In this document: one piece after another, positions 25,355 through 34,039 of the stretch
How positions within the stretch are numbered: the stretch's first letter is position 1
Layout of the letters: each line of letters starts with the position of its first letter
Made by a program: the position numbers and the translations under genes
The notes under the pieces: generated by a model
Databases searched by the model: none
What the model was told of the DNA's origin: nothing
What the model saw: only the letters and a program-made list of their open reading frames with translations
Assembly (NCBI RefSeq): GCF_900142875.1
Contig: NZ_FRCK01000009.1
Location: forward strand, 1-64,000
DNA length: 64,000 nt
Reading direction: 5' to 3'
DNA from: Paracoccus solventivorans
GTDB lineage: Bacteria; Pseudomonadota; Alphaproteobacteria; Rhodobacterales; Rhodobacteraceae

Positions 25355-25828
25355 ATGCGGACTGTAAAATCTTTCACCACCGTCGCTGTCGCTCTCGCCC
25401 TCGCGCTGGGGTCAGCTGGCATTGCCGCCGCGCAATCCCATGATCATGACAGCCATGGCGCGGGGGCTATCGAGATCACGCTGAACGATGGCGCCAAATG
25501 GCAGGGCGATCAGAACATGATCACCGGCATGACCGCGATTCACGGAACCATGGCCGCGAACCTGGACGCGATCCACAACGGCACCCTGCCGGCAGATGCC
25601 GCGAATGGGGTCGCTGCCGATATCCAGAAGCAGGTCGATTTCATGGTCGAGAACTGTGTGCTGGAACCCGAGGTAGACGAGCAGTTCCATATCGTCCTTG
25701 GCGAGGTGATGACAGGCATCTCGGCATTGGAGGCCGGCGAGGTCGAGACTGGCGCGGTGACGATCGTTCAGGCGTTGAACGCCTATGGCGAGCATTTCGA
25801 GCATCCGGGCTGGCAGATGATCGACTGA
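25355..25828 (+). CDS. Exported small helical protein, His-rich N-terminus
   Basis: 157 residues. Signal peptide ends near GIAAAQ; the mature N-terminus SHDHDSHGAG is histidine-rich and could bind metal. The remainder is predicted helical (MITGMTAIHGTMAANLDAIH, DIQKQVDFMVENCVLEPEVDE) with spaced histidines in HIVLGEVM and EHFEHPGW, reminiscent of four-helix-bundle periplasmic metal or haem proteins. No family is firmly recognised. AGGAG precedes the ATG at 25355. It stands alone after the ApbE operon. Confidence 0.75.
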   Translation: MRTVKSFTTVAVALALALGSAGIAAAQSHDHDSHGAGAIEITLNDGAKWQGDQNMITGMTAIHGTMAANLDAIHNGTLPADAANGVAADIQKQVDFMVENCVLEPEVDEQFHIVLGEVMTGISALEAGEVETGAVTIVQALNAYGEHFEHPGWQMID

Positions 25829-25861
25829 CGCCACGGGCGCAGGCATGGGCCGGCGCGGGCG

Positions 25862-26767
25862 TCACGCCTGCGCCGGCCTTGTCCTGCACGGGCAGCGCCC
25901 CTCCAGCAGGTCGGCATCGGCCGCCAGGGCCGTCGCCATGAAGTCCAGAAACAGGCGGATGCGCGCGGTTTGGCGCAGATCCTCGTGAATCAGCAACCAC
26001 AGGTCCAGCATGAAATCCTCGGGCAGCGCGGCGGCGCGGATCAGGCTGGGGTCGCAATCGGCGATCACGCAAGGCAAGGCAGCAAGTCCGATCCCCACCT
26101 TCGCACCGGCATGGGCGGCGATGATCGAGTTTGTCCGGTAAATCTGTCGCGCATCCGGCCACCAGCGGGCCAGATTGCGGCTGAGCGGGCCATGCGCAGA
26201 TCCGTAGCCGATCCAGTCACCCTCGGCAGGATCGCCCGGCGGCCGGTCCGCCGCGCCATAGGCGGCAAAGGCCAACCGCCCGACCCGCCGCCCGATCAGC
26301 GTCTCCTGTCCCGGATTGCCGATGCGCAGGGCCACGTCCGCCTCGCGCCGGGTCAGGTCCAGCACCGTATCCGCAACGATTACCTCGATCTCGATCTCGG
26401 GCCATTCGGCGCGGAAGGCGGCGACATGGCGGGGCAGCACACCCACCGCCAGCAGGTCGGTCGTGGTGATGCGGATCGTCCCAGTGGGCCGCTGGTCCTG
26501 TCCGGTAACCTTCAGCGCCAGCGCGGTGATTTCTTCCTCGATGCGGATGACGGAATCGCGCATCTCCTCGCCGGCCTGGGTCAGCGCGTAACCGCCGGGC
26601 AGCCGGTCGAACAGGCGCACCCCCAGCCGCGCCTCGAACGCACCGATGCGGCGAAAGACGGTGGAATGGGTAACGCCAAGGCTGCGCGCCGCCCCCGAAA
26701 GCGACCCCGCGCGCGCCACGGCCAGAAACAACCGCAGATCGTCCCAATCCTGCGCCTGTGCATTCAT
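25862..26767 (-). CDS. LysR-family transcriptional regulator
   Basis: 301 residues. Helix-turn-helix near the N-terminus (LRLFLAVARAGSLSGAARSL, GVTHSTVFRRIGAFE) and a substrate-binding domain that opens TGTIRITTTDLLAVGVLP. It is divergent from the HMA chaperone gene 108 bp away and may control the metal-export genes, although classical copper or zinc regulators are MerR or ArsR types. The target is not provable here. Confidence 0.9.
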   Translation of the reverse strand: MNAQAQDWDDLRLFLAVARAGSLSGAARSLGVTHSTVFRRIGAFEARLGVRLFDRLPGGYALTQAGEEMRDSVIRIEEEITALALKVTGQDQRPTGTIRITTTDLLAVGVLPRHVAAFRAEWPEIEIEVIVADTVLDLTRREADVALRIGNPGQETLIGRRVGRLAFAAYGAADRPPGDPAEGDWIGYGSAHGPLSRNLARWWPDARQIYRTNSIIAAHAGAKVGIGLAALPCVIADCDPSLIRAAALPEDFMLDLWLLIHEDLRQTARIRLFLDFMATALAADADLLEGRCPCRTRPAQA

Positions 26768-26875
26768 GCAATGATCCCTTGTCTAAATTGCCACTCCTGA
26801 TCCTGAAAGGACAGCATATCTTCAGGTCACAAGCAATGACCGCCCCGCCGGGCGGCGACATGAAAGGAACCAGCC

Positions 26876-27094
26876 ATGACCAAGACCATCCTGCGCAGCG
26901 ACGAGTTTTCCTGCCCCTCCTGCGTGGTCAAGATCGAAAAGGCGCTGAAGGCGCTGCCCGGCGTCTCCGAGGCCAAGGTGCATTTCAACACCGGCCGCAT
27001 CGAGGTCGCGCATGACCAGACCGCCGCACCCGTCGATACGCTGGTGCAGACGATCCGCGCCACCGGCTACGAGGCCCGCCCCGCCGCTTTCTGA
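26876..27094 (+). CDS. Heavy-metal-associated (HMA) chaperone, CopZ-like
   Basis: 72 residues forming one ferredoxin-like HMA domain. The metal motif is CPSC (residues 13-16, in SDEFSCPSCVVKIEKAL), followed by the typical GVSEAKVHFNTGRIEV. The gene is 61 bp upstream of a P-type ATPase that has no HMA domain of its own, so this free chaperone probably delivers metal to it. Confidence 0.9.
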   Translation: MTKTILRSDEFSCPSCVVKIEKALKALPGVSEAKVHFNTGRIEVAHDQTAAPVDTLVQTIRATGYEARPAAF

Positions 27095-27155
27095 CCCTTT
27101 TTCTGCCCGGCCGCGCCTGCCCGCGCGGCCGGGCCTTCAAATTACGAGGCCCCGC

Positions 27156-29075
27156 ATGTTGACCCCTATCCTGACAACCCTTCGCCAGCCGGCCAGCCGG
27201 CGCAAATGGCTGACGATCATCAGCGGCGCATTGATCGTGCTTGCCCTGATCGCCCTTTACGGGTTCGGCCTGCGCGGGCTGTGGGCCGCCTCGATGGTGA
27301 CGGCGGCGTTTGTCGCCGGCTCTGACATCGCGTGGCGGGCGGTGCAGGCGCTGCGCATCCGCCATTTCTCGATTGAACTTCTGGTCACGGTCGCCGCTGT
27401 CGGTGCGCTGTTCATCGGCGAATACTGGGAATCCGCCGCCGTCACCTTTCTGTTCAGCTTCGGCGCCTGGCTTGAGGCGCGCACCCTGCGCCAGACCCGC
27501 GGCGCGCTGGCCGATCTGCTGAAGGCCGCGCCCGAGATTGCCACGGTGATCCGCGACGGCCAGCCGGTCGAAATCGCCGCCAGCGCCGTGCAACCCAATG
27601 AGACCGTGCTGGTGCGCGCCGGCAATCGCATTCCCGTCGATGGCGAGGTGATCGAGGGCGCCGCCGCCGTCTCCGAGGCCGCCATCACCGGCGAGCCGAT
27701 CCCGGCCGAAAAAGCCCCCGGTTCCCACGTCCATGCCGGCACCATCGCGGAAAACGGCGTCTTGCGCATCCGCGCCACCGGCATCGGTTCCGACACCACG
27801 CTGGCCCGCATCATCCGCCGCGTCGAAGAGGCGCAAGAAGAACGCGCCCCCAGCCAGCGCATGATCGAACGCTTCGCCCAATGGTACACGCCCGGCATCA
27901 TGGTGCTGGCGCTTGGCGCCTGGGCGGTGACGCAGGACATTCGCCTGGCGCTGACGCTGCTGGTGGTGGCCTGCCCCGGCGCGCTGGTGATCTCGACGCC
28001 CGTCTCCATCGTGGCCGGCATCGGGCGGGCGGCGCGGTCGGGCATCCTCATCAAGGGCGGCCAGCATCTGGAAAGCGCGGGCCGCATCGACATGCTGGCG
28101 CTGGACAAGACCGGCACACTGACCGAGGGCCGCCCGAGTCTGGTCGAGGTGCTGCCGCTGGCGGGCGTTGATCGCAAGGACCTGCTGCATTGGGCGGCGA
28201 TCGCCGAATCCGGCTCGGATCACCCGCTGGGCCGACCCATCGTCGTCGCCGGCCGGGCCGAAGGTGACATTCCCGCACCCGAGGCGGTCGAGGAAGTTGC
28301 CGGCATGGGCCTTGTGGTCAACCATGAGGGCCGGCAGGTCGCGGCCGGCAACCGGCGCCTGTTCGACAAGCTGGGCATCGGCTTTGAGCCCGAGGCCGAG
28401 GCCGCCATGGCCGGGGTTCTGGAACGCGGGCGCACGCCGATCATCGTGGCGCTGGACGGGCGGATCGCGGGCATCTTTGGCCTTTCCGACCAGCCCCGGC
28501 CCTCGGCCAAGGGCGCCATCGCCCGGCTGCGCGACATCGGCGTCAGCCGCATCGCCATGCTGACCGGCGACCAGCCGCAGGCCGCAAGCGCCATCGCCGC
28601 CGAGATCGGCATCACCGAAGTCCACGCCGGCCTGCTGCCCGAGGACAAGCTGGACCTGATCCGCGGCTTTCAGGCCGAGGGCCGCCATGTCGCCATGATC
28701 GGCGACGGCATCAACGACGCCCCGGCGCTGGCCGCTGCCGACACCAGCATCGCGATGGGCGCGGCGGGGTCCGATGTGGCGATCGAGACCGCCGACATCG
28801 CGCTGATGGGTGACGATCTGGAAAAGCTGCCCGAGGCCATGGCGATCTCTCGCGCGACGCTGCGCAACATGCGCCAGAACCTTGTCATCGCGCTGCTGAC
28901 GGTGGCGGGGTTGCTGTTCGGGGTCTTCAACGGCGACGTGCATATGGCCGAAGGGATGCTGATCCACCAGCTTTCGGTGTTGGTGGTGATCGCCAACGCC
29001 ATGCGCCTGCTGCGCGTCCCGCGCGGGCTCGGCGGGCGCCGACCTGTGCCGGCAGCGGTGCCCGCGACCGCCTAG
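27156..29075 (+). CDS. Heavy-metal P1B-type ATPase with CPG motif
   Basis: 639 residues, shorter than CopA or ZntA because the N-terminal metal-binding domain is absent. Actuator loop TGEPIPAEK, phosphorylation site Asp317 (DKTGTLTEG), HP locus SDHPLGRP and hinge GDGINDAP are intact. The membrane metal site reads CPG (Cys273-Pro274-Gly275, in VVACPGALVIS) instead of CPC. The final membrane segment contains MAEGMLIHQLSVLVVIANAMRLL, split here as MAEGMLIHQLSV and VIANAMRLL. Substrate is uncertain; the HMA neighbour suggests a soft metal. The start at 27156 excludes an upstream low-quality extension. Confidence 0.9.
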   Translation: MLTPILTTLRQPASRRKWLTIISGALIVLALIALYGFGLRGLWAASMVTAAFVAGSDIAWRAVQALRIRHFSIELLVTVAAVGALFIGEYWESAAVTFLFSFGAWLEARTLRQTRGALADLLKAAPEIATVIRDGQPVEIAASAVQPNETVLVRAGNRIPVDGEVIEGAAAVSEAAITGEPIPAEKAPGSHVHAGTIAENGVLRIRATGIGSDTTLARIIRRVEEAQEERAPSQRMIERFAQWYTPGIMVLALGAWAVTQDIRLALTLLVVACPGALVISTPVSIVAGIGRAARSGILIKGGQHLESAGRIDMLALDKTGTLTEGRPSLVEVLPLAGVDRKDLLHWAAIAESGSDHPLGRPIVVAGRAEGDIPAPEAVEEVAGMGLVVNHEGRQVAAGNRRLFDKLGIGFEPEAEAAMAGVLERGRTPIIVALDGRIAGIFGLSDQPRPSAKGAIARLRDIGVSRIAMLTGDQPQAASAIAAEIGITEVHAGLLPEDKLDLIRGFQAEGRHVAMIGDGINDAPALAAADTSIAMGAAGSDVAIETADIALMGDDLEKLPEAMAISRATLRNMRQNLVIALLTVAGLLFGVFNGDVHMAEGMLIHQLSVLVVIANAMRLLRVPRGLGGRRPVPAAVPATA

Positions 29076-29132
29076 GCGCTTGTGCCTCATCTACAATTCC
29101 GCTCCCGTGCCCATGGCGCGGGGGGCGTTTTC

Positions 29133-29795
29133 ATGGGGGATGACATAACCGATAGCAATGATGCCAGACAGATCGGTGAGGTTCTGGATTTCTGGTTCCC
29201 CGAGGGCCGCGCGCTGGATATCGACCCGGACCGCCATGCCGAACTGTGGCGCTGGCGGATGCATGGCGGTGCGGATGGGGCGATTGCGGCCCGCTTTGGC
29301 CCGTTGACCGAACGTGGCGCGGCGGGTGGGCTGGACCACTGGTCCGCCACGCCCGAGGGCCGGCTGGCTCTGATCGTGGTGCTGGACCAGTTTCCGCGCT
29401 CGCTGTGGCGGGGCAGCGCGCGGGCCTGGGCGCAAGACACGGAGGCGCTGGCGCAGGCCGAGGCCGGGCTGGACAATGGCGACTGGACAGCGCTTGGCCT
29501 GTCCTGGTTCCAGATTACCTTCACGCAGCCGCTGGGCCATGCCGAAGGGCCGGAGCATCTGGCCCGCATCGACCGGCTGATCGCCCTGCGCCGCGACATC
29601 GCCACCCGCGCGCCGGCGCCGTTGCGGCCGCTCTATGCCTCGCTCGTCGATCAAGCGGGGCAGGTACGCCGCATCATCGCCAGCTTTGGCCGCCACCCGC
29701 ACCGCAACGCCATCCTTGGCCGCAGATCGACGCCCGAGGAGGAGGCCTATCTGGAAAAGGGCGCGTTTCCGCATCAGCGCGTCTTTCGGGGATGA
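29133..29795 (+). CDS. DUF924 family protein
   Basis: 220 residues, soluble. It shows the family pattern: EVLDFWFPEGRALD near the start, LALIVVLDQFPRSLWRG and a tetratricopeptide-like helical remainder (FQITFTQPLGHAE, SFGRHPHRNAILGR). DUF924 proteins are widespread and uncharacterised. It converges with the second P-type ATPase gene, 15 bp away, so it is probably not part of metal export. Confidence 0.88.
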   Translation: MGDDITDSNDARQIGEVLDFWFPEGRALDIDPDRHAELWRWRMHGGADGAIAARFGPLTERGAAGGLDHWSATPEGRLALIVVLDQFPRSLWRGSARAWAQDTEALAQAEAGLDNGDWTALGLSWFQITFTQPLGHAEGPEHLARIDRLIALRRDIATRAPAPLRPLYASLVDQAGQVRRIIASFGRHPHRNAILGRRSTPEEEAYLEKGAFPHQRVFRG

Positions 29796-29810
29796 GCGCA
29801 TCCCCACGGG

Positions 29811-31751
29811 TCAGGCCGGCCGCGCGACACCCGTCGGCGCCTGTCCGGCAACAGACGCCTTCGGCCGGCGGATCGGGTCCGACAACAACCGCAGCCCGTT
29901 CAGCACCACCAGCACGGTGCCGCCTTCATGGCCGATCACCACCAGCGGCAACGGCAGATCGAAGAACAGCCCGCCGATGACCAGAACCACCATGGCGCCG
30001 ATGGCGAAGGTCAGGTTCTGCCGGATCACCCTTGACGTTCGGCGCGACAGGCGGTGCGCGTCCGCAAGCCGCTCCATATCCTCGGACAGCAGCGCCACAT
30101 CGGCGGCCTGAAGCGCCACCTCGGACCCGGCCGCGCCCATGGCGATGCCGACATCGGCGCGGGCCAGCGCCGCGGCGTCGTTCACGCCGTCGCCGACAAA
30201 GGCAACGCGGCCGGTTGCGGCCAGTTCGCCAACCGCGCGAACCTTGTCCTGTGGCAGCATTTCGGCGTGAGTCTCTTCGGGCCTCAGCCCAAGCCGGGCG
30301 CCGATGCGCAGCGCCACCGGCCTGCGATCCCCGGTCATCATGACGATGCGGCGGACACCACTGTCGCGCAGGGCCGTGATCGCCCCTGCGGAACTGGCCC
30401 GTGCCTCGTCCGCTACGCTGACGGCGCCCAGCAGGGTGGCGCCGCGACCCAGATAGACGACCGTATTGGCGCCATCCGCCAGCGCCTGCAACGCGGGGTG
30501 ATCCGTTGCAGCCTTCATGTCCTCGGCAAGATAGGCATTGCCCGCCCAAACCGGGCCAAGTGCATCGGCCCCTTCGATACCGATGCCTGGCCGGGCGTTC
30601 ACATCGGCAACGATTGCTGGATCAAGCCCGCGCGCGGCAACTTCCCGGCGGATCGCGGCGGCGATATGATGCTCGGAATGCGCCTCCAGCCCCGCCAGCA
30701 GCGACAGGAACCCGGCCTCGTCGCCATCCAGCGCGACGATTTCCGTCACCTCGGCGCGGCCGGTGGTCAGGGTGCCGGTCTTGTCGAAGGCGAAGATATC
30801 GACCTCGGCCAGCGTCTCCAGCGCGCCGCCGCCCTTGAACAGAACACCGCCGCGCGCCGCCGCCGACAGGGCCGACAGGATCGCGGCGGGGACGGAAATG
30901 ACGATGGCGCAGGGGCTGGCGGCGACCAGCAGCGTGGCGGCGCGGTAAAGCGCCAGTTCCCAGTCGCCGCCCAGCCACCAGAACGTGGCAAAGGCGATCA
31001 CCGCACCTGCCAGCACCGCGACCGTGTAGCGCTGGCCGAACCATTCGCTGAACCGCTCTGAGGGTGCGCGGGCGGCCTGCGCCTCGGTCACCAGGCGGAT
31101 CATGCGGGCGATGGTGCTGTCGCTGACGCTGCGCGTGACCTCGACCTCCAGCACGCCGTCCAGATTGATCGTGGCCTCGAACACCTGCGCACCGGCCTCT
31201 TTTGACACGGGCATGGATTCGCCGGTGATGTTGGCCTCGTCGATGCCGCCGCGCCCGGTGACGACCACGCCATCACTGGGCACCCGGGCGCCGGGGCGCA
31301 GCACCACCACATCGCCGACGGCCAGCACCTCGGCGGGAACTTCCTCGACAGCGCCGTTGGCGGTCTTGCGCAAGGCGGTCTCGGGGCGCAGCGCCATCAG
31401 CGCCTCGATGGCGCGGCGGGCGCGGCCAAGCGCGCGTTCCTCCAGCGTGGTCGAGATGCTGAACAGCGTCAGCAGCACCGCACCCTCGAACGGGGCGCCG
31501 ACGATTGCGGCGGCGATTGCCGCGACGATCATCAACAGGTCGATGTCAAGCACGCGCGCGCGCCACAGTTCCGACAGCGCGCGCCAGCCGGTGGGCAGGC
31601 CGCCAGCCAGATAGACTAGCACCAGCCCCGGTAGCTCCAGAGCGTCGAAAGCTCCGCTGGGCAGCCATCTGCCGGCTGCCGCCATCGCCATGCCGAGCAC
31701 GGTGACGAGCGAAAGGGTCAGTGACAGGTCAACGGGTGGAAAGCGCTTCAT
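29811..31751 (-). CDS. P1B-4-type metal-transporting ATPase (SPC, HEGGT)
   Basis: 646 residues. The transmembrane signature Ser279-Pro280-Cys281 (AASPCAIVIS) together with H608EGGT in the last helix defines the P1B-4 subgroup, which exports cobalt and/or iron(II) and sometimes zinc. Phosphorylation Asp323 (DKTGTLTTG), actuator loop TGESMP and hinge GDGVNDA are present; no N-terminal HMA domain. ACAGGAG before 31751 fixes the start. It lies downstream of a small membrane protein and an ABC exporter on the same strand. Confidence 0.92.
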   Translation of the reverse strand: MKRFPPVDLSLTLSLVTVLGMAMAAAGRWLPSGAFDALELPGLVLVYLAGGLPTGWRALSELWRARVLDIDLLMIVAAIAAAIVGAPFEGAVLLTLFSISTTLEERALGRARRAIEALMALRPETALRKTANGAVEEVPAEVLAVGDVVVLRPGARVPSDGVVVTGRGGIDEANITGESMPVSKEAGAQVFEATINLDGVLEVEVTRSVSDSTIARMIRLVTEAQAARAPSERFSEWFGQRYTVAVLAGAVIAFATFWWLGGDWELALYRAATLLVAASPCAIVISVPAAILSALSAAARGGVLFKGGGALETLAEVDIFAFDKTGTLTTGRAEVTEIVALDGDEAGFLSLLAGLEAHSEHHIAAAIRREVAARGLDPAIVADVNARPGIGIEGADALGPVWAGNAYLAEDMKAATDHPALQALADGANTVVYLGRGATLLGAVSVADEARASSAGAITALRDSGVRRIVMMTGDRRPVALRIGARLGLRPEETHAEMLPQDKVRAVGELAATGRVAFVGDGVNDAAALARADVGIAMGAAGSEVALQAADVALLSEDMERLADAHRLSRRTSRVIRQNLTFAIGAMVVLVIGGLFFDLPLPLVVIGHEGGTVLVVLNGLRLLSDPIRRPKASVAGQAPTGVARPA

Positions 31752-31812
31752 GTCGGGCTCCTGTCGGACGAGGTCGCGGCTGGCAGCCGCCATCGCTGGC
31801 TGGGTGAGTGGA

Positions 31813-32193
31813 TCAATCGGATGGCTTATGGCACCGCAATGCAAAGGCCGCGATGGCTATCCAGATGGCGCTGCGCAGGATCATCGCGCCCATGGTGCGT
31901 GCTTCCCATGCGCCGCCGGCACCGACATGCCACAGGAAGGCAGCGAAGACGGCCACCGTGGCCGTGGCAATGGCAATCGCCAGCATCGGTGCCCAGCCCG
32001 CGCCGCGCCACAGGCCGATCCCAGCCAGAACATAGGCAAAGCCCGCGCCGAAATTGAACCACAGCACGAATTGCACCACTGCGCCCATATCGACGCCGCC
32101 GAACAGCGCCCTGCCGCCCGAGACGAGGGTGAGCAGGCCGAAGATCACTGCGACGGCGGCGGCGATAGCCAGGGCGCGGGTTCTTGCGGGCAT
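31813..32193 (-). CDS. Small four-helix membrane protein
   Basis: 126 residues with four hydrophobic segments (about 8-28, 38-60, 67-90, 100-120) and short loops; the third is followed by FLWHVGAGG. No family is named with confidence. It lies between the ABC exporter and the P1B-4 ATPase on the same strand, 14 bp after the ATPase-subunit gene, so it is likely co-transcribed and may assist metal or exporter function. Confidence 0.75.
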   Translation of the reverse strand: MPARTRALAIAAAVAVIFGLLTLVSGGRALFGGVDMGAVVQFVLWFNFGAGFAYVLAGIGLWRGAGWAPMLAIAIATATVAVFAAFLWHVGAGGAWEARTMGAMILRSAIWIAIAAFALRCHKPSD

Positions 32194-32207
32194 GAGATGT
32201 CTCCGGA

Positions 32208-32900
32208 TCAGGCGTCGGCGAGGCGGCCGTCGCGCAGGTATATCAGGCGGTCGAAACGGTCGAAGATCTTTTCGTCATGGGTGACTGTCACGATGCAGGC
32301 TTCCTGTTCGACCGCGAGCTTGCGCATGAGGTCCATCACCAGCCCGGCGCGCGCGCCGTCGAGCGCGGCGGTGGGTTCGTCGGCCAGGATGATGCGGGGA
32401 CGGTTGGCCAGCGCGCGGGCAATCGCCACGCGCTGCGCTTCGCCACCCGACAGCAGCGCCGGCTTGACCATCGCGCGATGGCCGACTTCCAGGTAGTCCA
32501 GCAGTTCGCGCGCCCGCGCCCGGCCCTCCTCGGTGGGGCGGCCGGCAAGATCGAGCACGACAGCGACATTCTCCTGCGCTGTCAGAAAGGGCAGCAGGTT
32601 GTGGCTCTGGAAGATGAAGCCGATCTTGTCGAGACGAAGCCGCCTCAGGTCGCGCCGCAGCCATTTGCCGTCGAACACCGGCTCACCGTCCAGCACCACC
32701 CGTCCCCCCGAGGGGGCGAGAATGCAGCCGATGATGTTGAGCAGCGTCGTCTTGCCCGAACCGGAAGGGCCGAGCAGCGCGATCACCTCGCCGGCCCGCA
32801 CGGTCAGATCGACCGCCCGCAGGGCATCGACGCGGGTTTCGCCCTCGCCGAAATGCTTGGCCACGTTCGAGACCTCGATGAGGATGTCGCCGAGCGCCAT
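32208..32900 (-). CDS. LolD/MacB-type ABC ATPase
   Basis: 230 residues. Walker A GPSGSGKTT, Q loop FIFQSHNLLPFLTA, signature LSGGEAQRVAIARAL, Walker B RIILADEPTAALD and the H-loop VTHDEKIF are all present. It powers the FtsX-type permease next to it. The start at 32900 (MALGDILIEV) lies 5 bp after the permease stop; any longer frame would run inside the permease. Confidence 0.93.
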   Translation of the reverse strand: MALGDILIEVSNVAKHFGEGETRVDALRAVDLTVRAGEVIALLGPSGSGKTTLLNIIGCILAPSGGRVVLDGEPVFDGKWLRRDLRRLRLDKIGFIFQSHNLLPFLTAQENVAVVLDLAGRPTEEGRARARELLDYLEVGHRAMVKPALLSGGEAQRVAIARALANRPRIILADEPTAALDGARAGLVMDLMRKLAVEQEACIVTVTHDEKIFDRFDRLIYLRDGRLADA

Positions 32901-32905
32901 GTCGG

Positions 32906-34039
32906 TCAACTTCCGAGCGCGGTGGCCGGGTCGACCTTCATCGCCGCCCGCACGCCGAGCGCCGAGGATAGAAGGCAGACGGCGGCGATAATGCCGGCAA
33001 GGACCATGACGTTGAACGGCTCCAGCACCACGCGGCGGGGAAAGTAGTCCTTCACCGTCAGGATCAGCATCAGCCCGATCCCCCAGCCCGCGGCACCAAG
33101 GATCAGCGCCTGCTGCACGATCAGCGCGATGATGGTGCGGTCGGGGGCTCCGATCAGCTTCAGCGTGGCGATCTGCTTCAGCTTCTCCATGGTCATCGTG
33201 TAGATGATGAGGGCGATCACCACGGCGCTGACGGACAGCAGGATGCCGAGGAACAGCCCGATCTGGCGGCGCGCCTTGTCGACCACCGAGGCGAGCAGCA
33301 GCTCCTCCTGTTCGACCTGGGTCATCGCGGCGAGGTGCTTCCACTGGCGCACGGTGGCGGTCAGCAGATCGACATCGGCGCCCGGCGACATGCGGGCAAT
33401 TATGGTGGCGACCGAGGCGGACTTGACGGAAACTGCGCCACGCGCGGTCTGCACCCGCTGGGCCGCCGGGTCGAGTTCGGTTTGCAGCGCCATCGCGTCG
33501 GCCAGCGTCACATAGACTGCCGGATCCCCGCCCGAGTTCATCGCGCCTTCCACAAGCCCGACCACGGTGAAGCGGTCGCGCCCGAGCCGGATCGTCTCGC
33601 CCGGCAGCAGGCCGGTCTTGCGGTCGGCCACCAGTTCGAAATGGCCGGCGCCGATGCCGCGCCCCTCGGCGATCGCCTGCGGCCCGCCCGGACGCCCCGG
33701 CTCGTATCCGATGACGTAGAGACGCAGCGTTTGCCCGGTGTGGGCCGCTTCGACGTTCTGGTAGTTCACCGCGCCGGCCTCGGCCACGCCGGGCATCCGC
33801 GCCACTGCATCGCGCGTGTCGGCGGGAATGCTGGAGGCTTCCGCGAACGGTCCCTTGGTGCCGGCCTCCACCACCCAGACATCCGCCGCCGGCGCCTTCA
33901 CCACCGCCAGCGCGTCCGAGACGAGGCCGTTATAGATACCGATCATCGCCAGCACGACCGTCATCAACAGCCCCAGCCCGAAACAGGTCAGCACGAAGCG
34001 GAACAGGCCATGGCGAATGTCCTTGAGCGCGAGGTTCAT
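32906..34039 (-). CDS. FtsX/DevC-like ABC permease
   Basis: 377 residues. One N-terminal helix (FVLTCFGLGLLMTVVLAMIG), a large periplasmic MacB-like core domain (about 45-250) and three C-terminal helices, with the coupling segment MEKLKQIATLKLIGAPDRTI typical of FtsX/DevC permeases. Such permeases act mechanically with a periplasmic adaptor to expel substrates such as lipids, toxins or metals. The gene overlaps the adaptor gene by 4 bp. Confidence 0.92.
   Translation of the reverse strand: MNLALKDIRHGLFRFVLTCFGLGLLMTVVLAMIGIYNGLVSDALAVVKAPAADVWVVEAGTKGPFAEASSIPADTRDAVARMPGVAEAGAVNYQNVEAAHTGQTLRLYVIGYEPGRPGGPQAIAEGRGIGAGHFELVADRKTGLLPGETIRLGRDRFTVVGLVEGAMNSGGDPAVYVTLADAMALQTELDPAAQRVQTARGAVSVKSASVATIIARMSPGADVDLLTATVRQWKHLAAMTQVEQEELLLASVVDKARRQIGLFLGILLSVSAVVIALIIYTMTMEKLKQIATLKLIGAPDRTIIALIVQQALILGAAGWGIGLMLILTVKDYFPRRVVLEPFNVMVLAGIIAAVCLLSSALGVRAAMKVDPATALGS

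Noticed and set aside
26985..29090. Long open frame opposite the CPG-type ATPase gene
   Set aside because: Its product is rich in Arg, His, Gly and Gln without domains, as expected for the antisense of a GC-rich gene.
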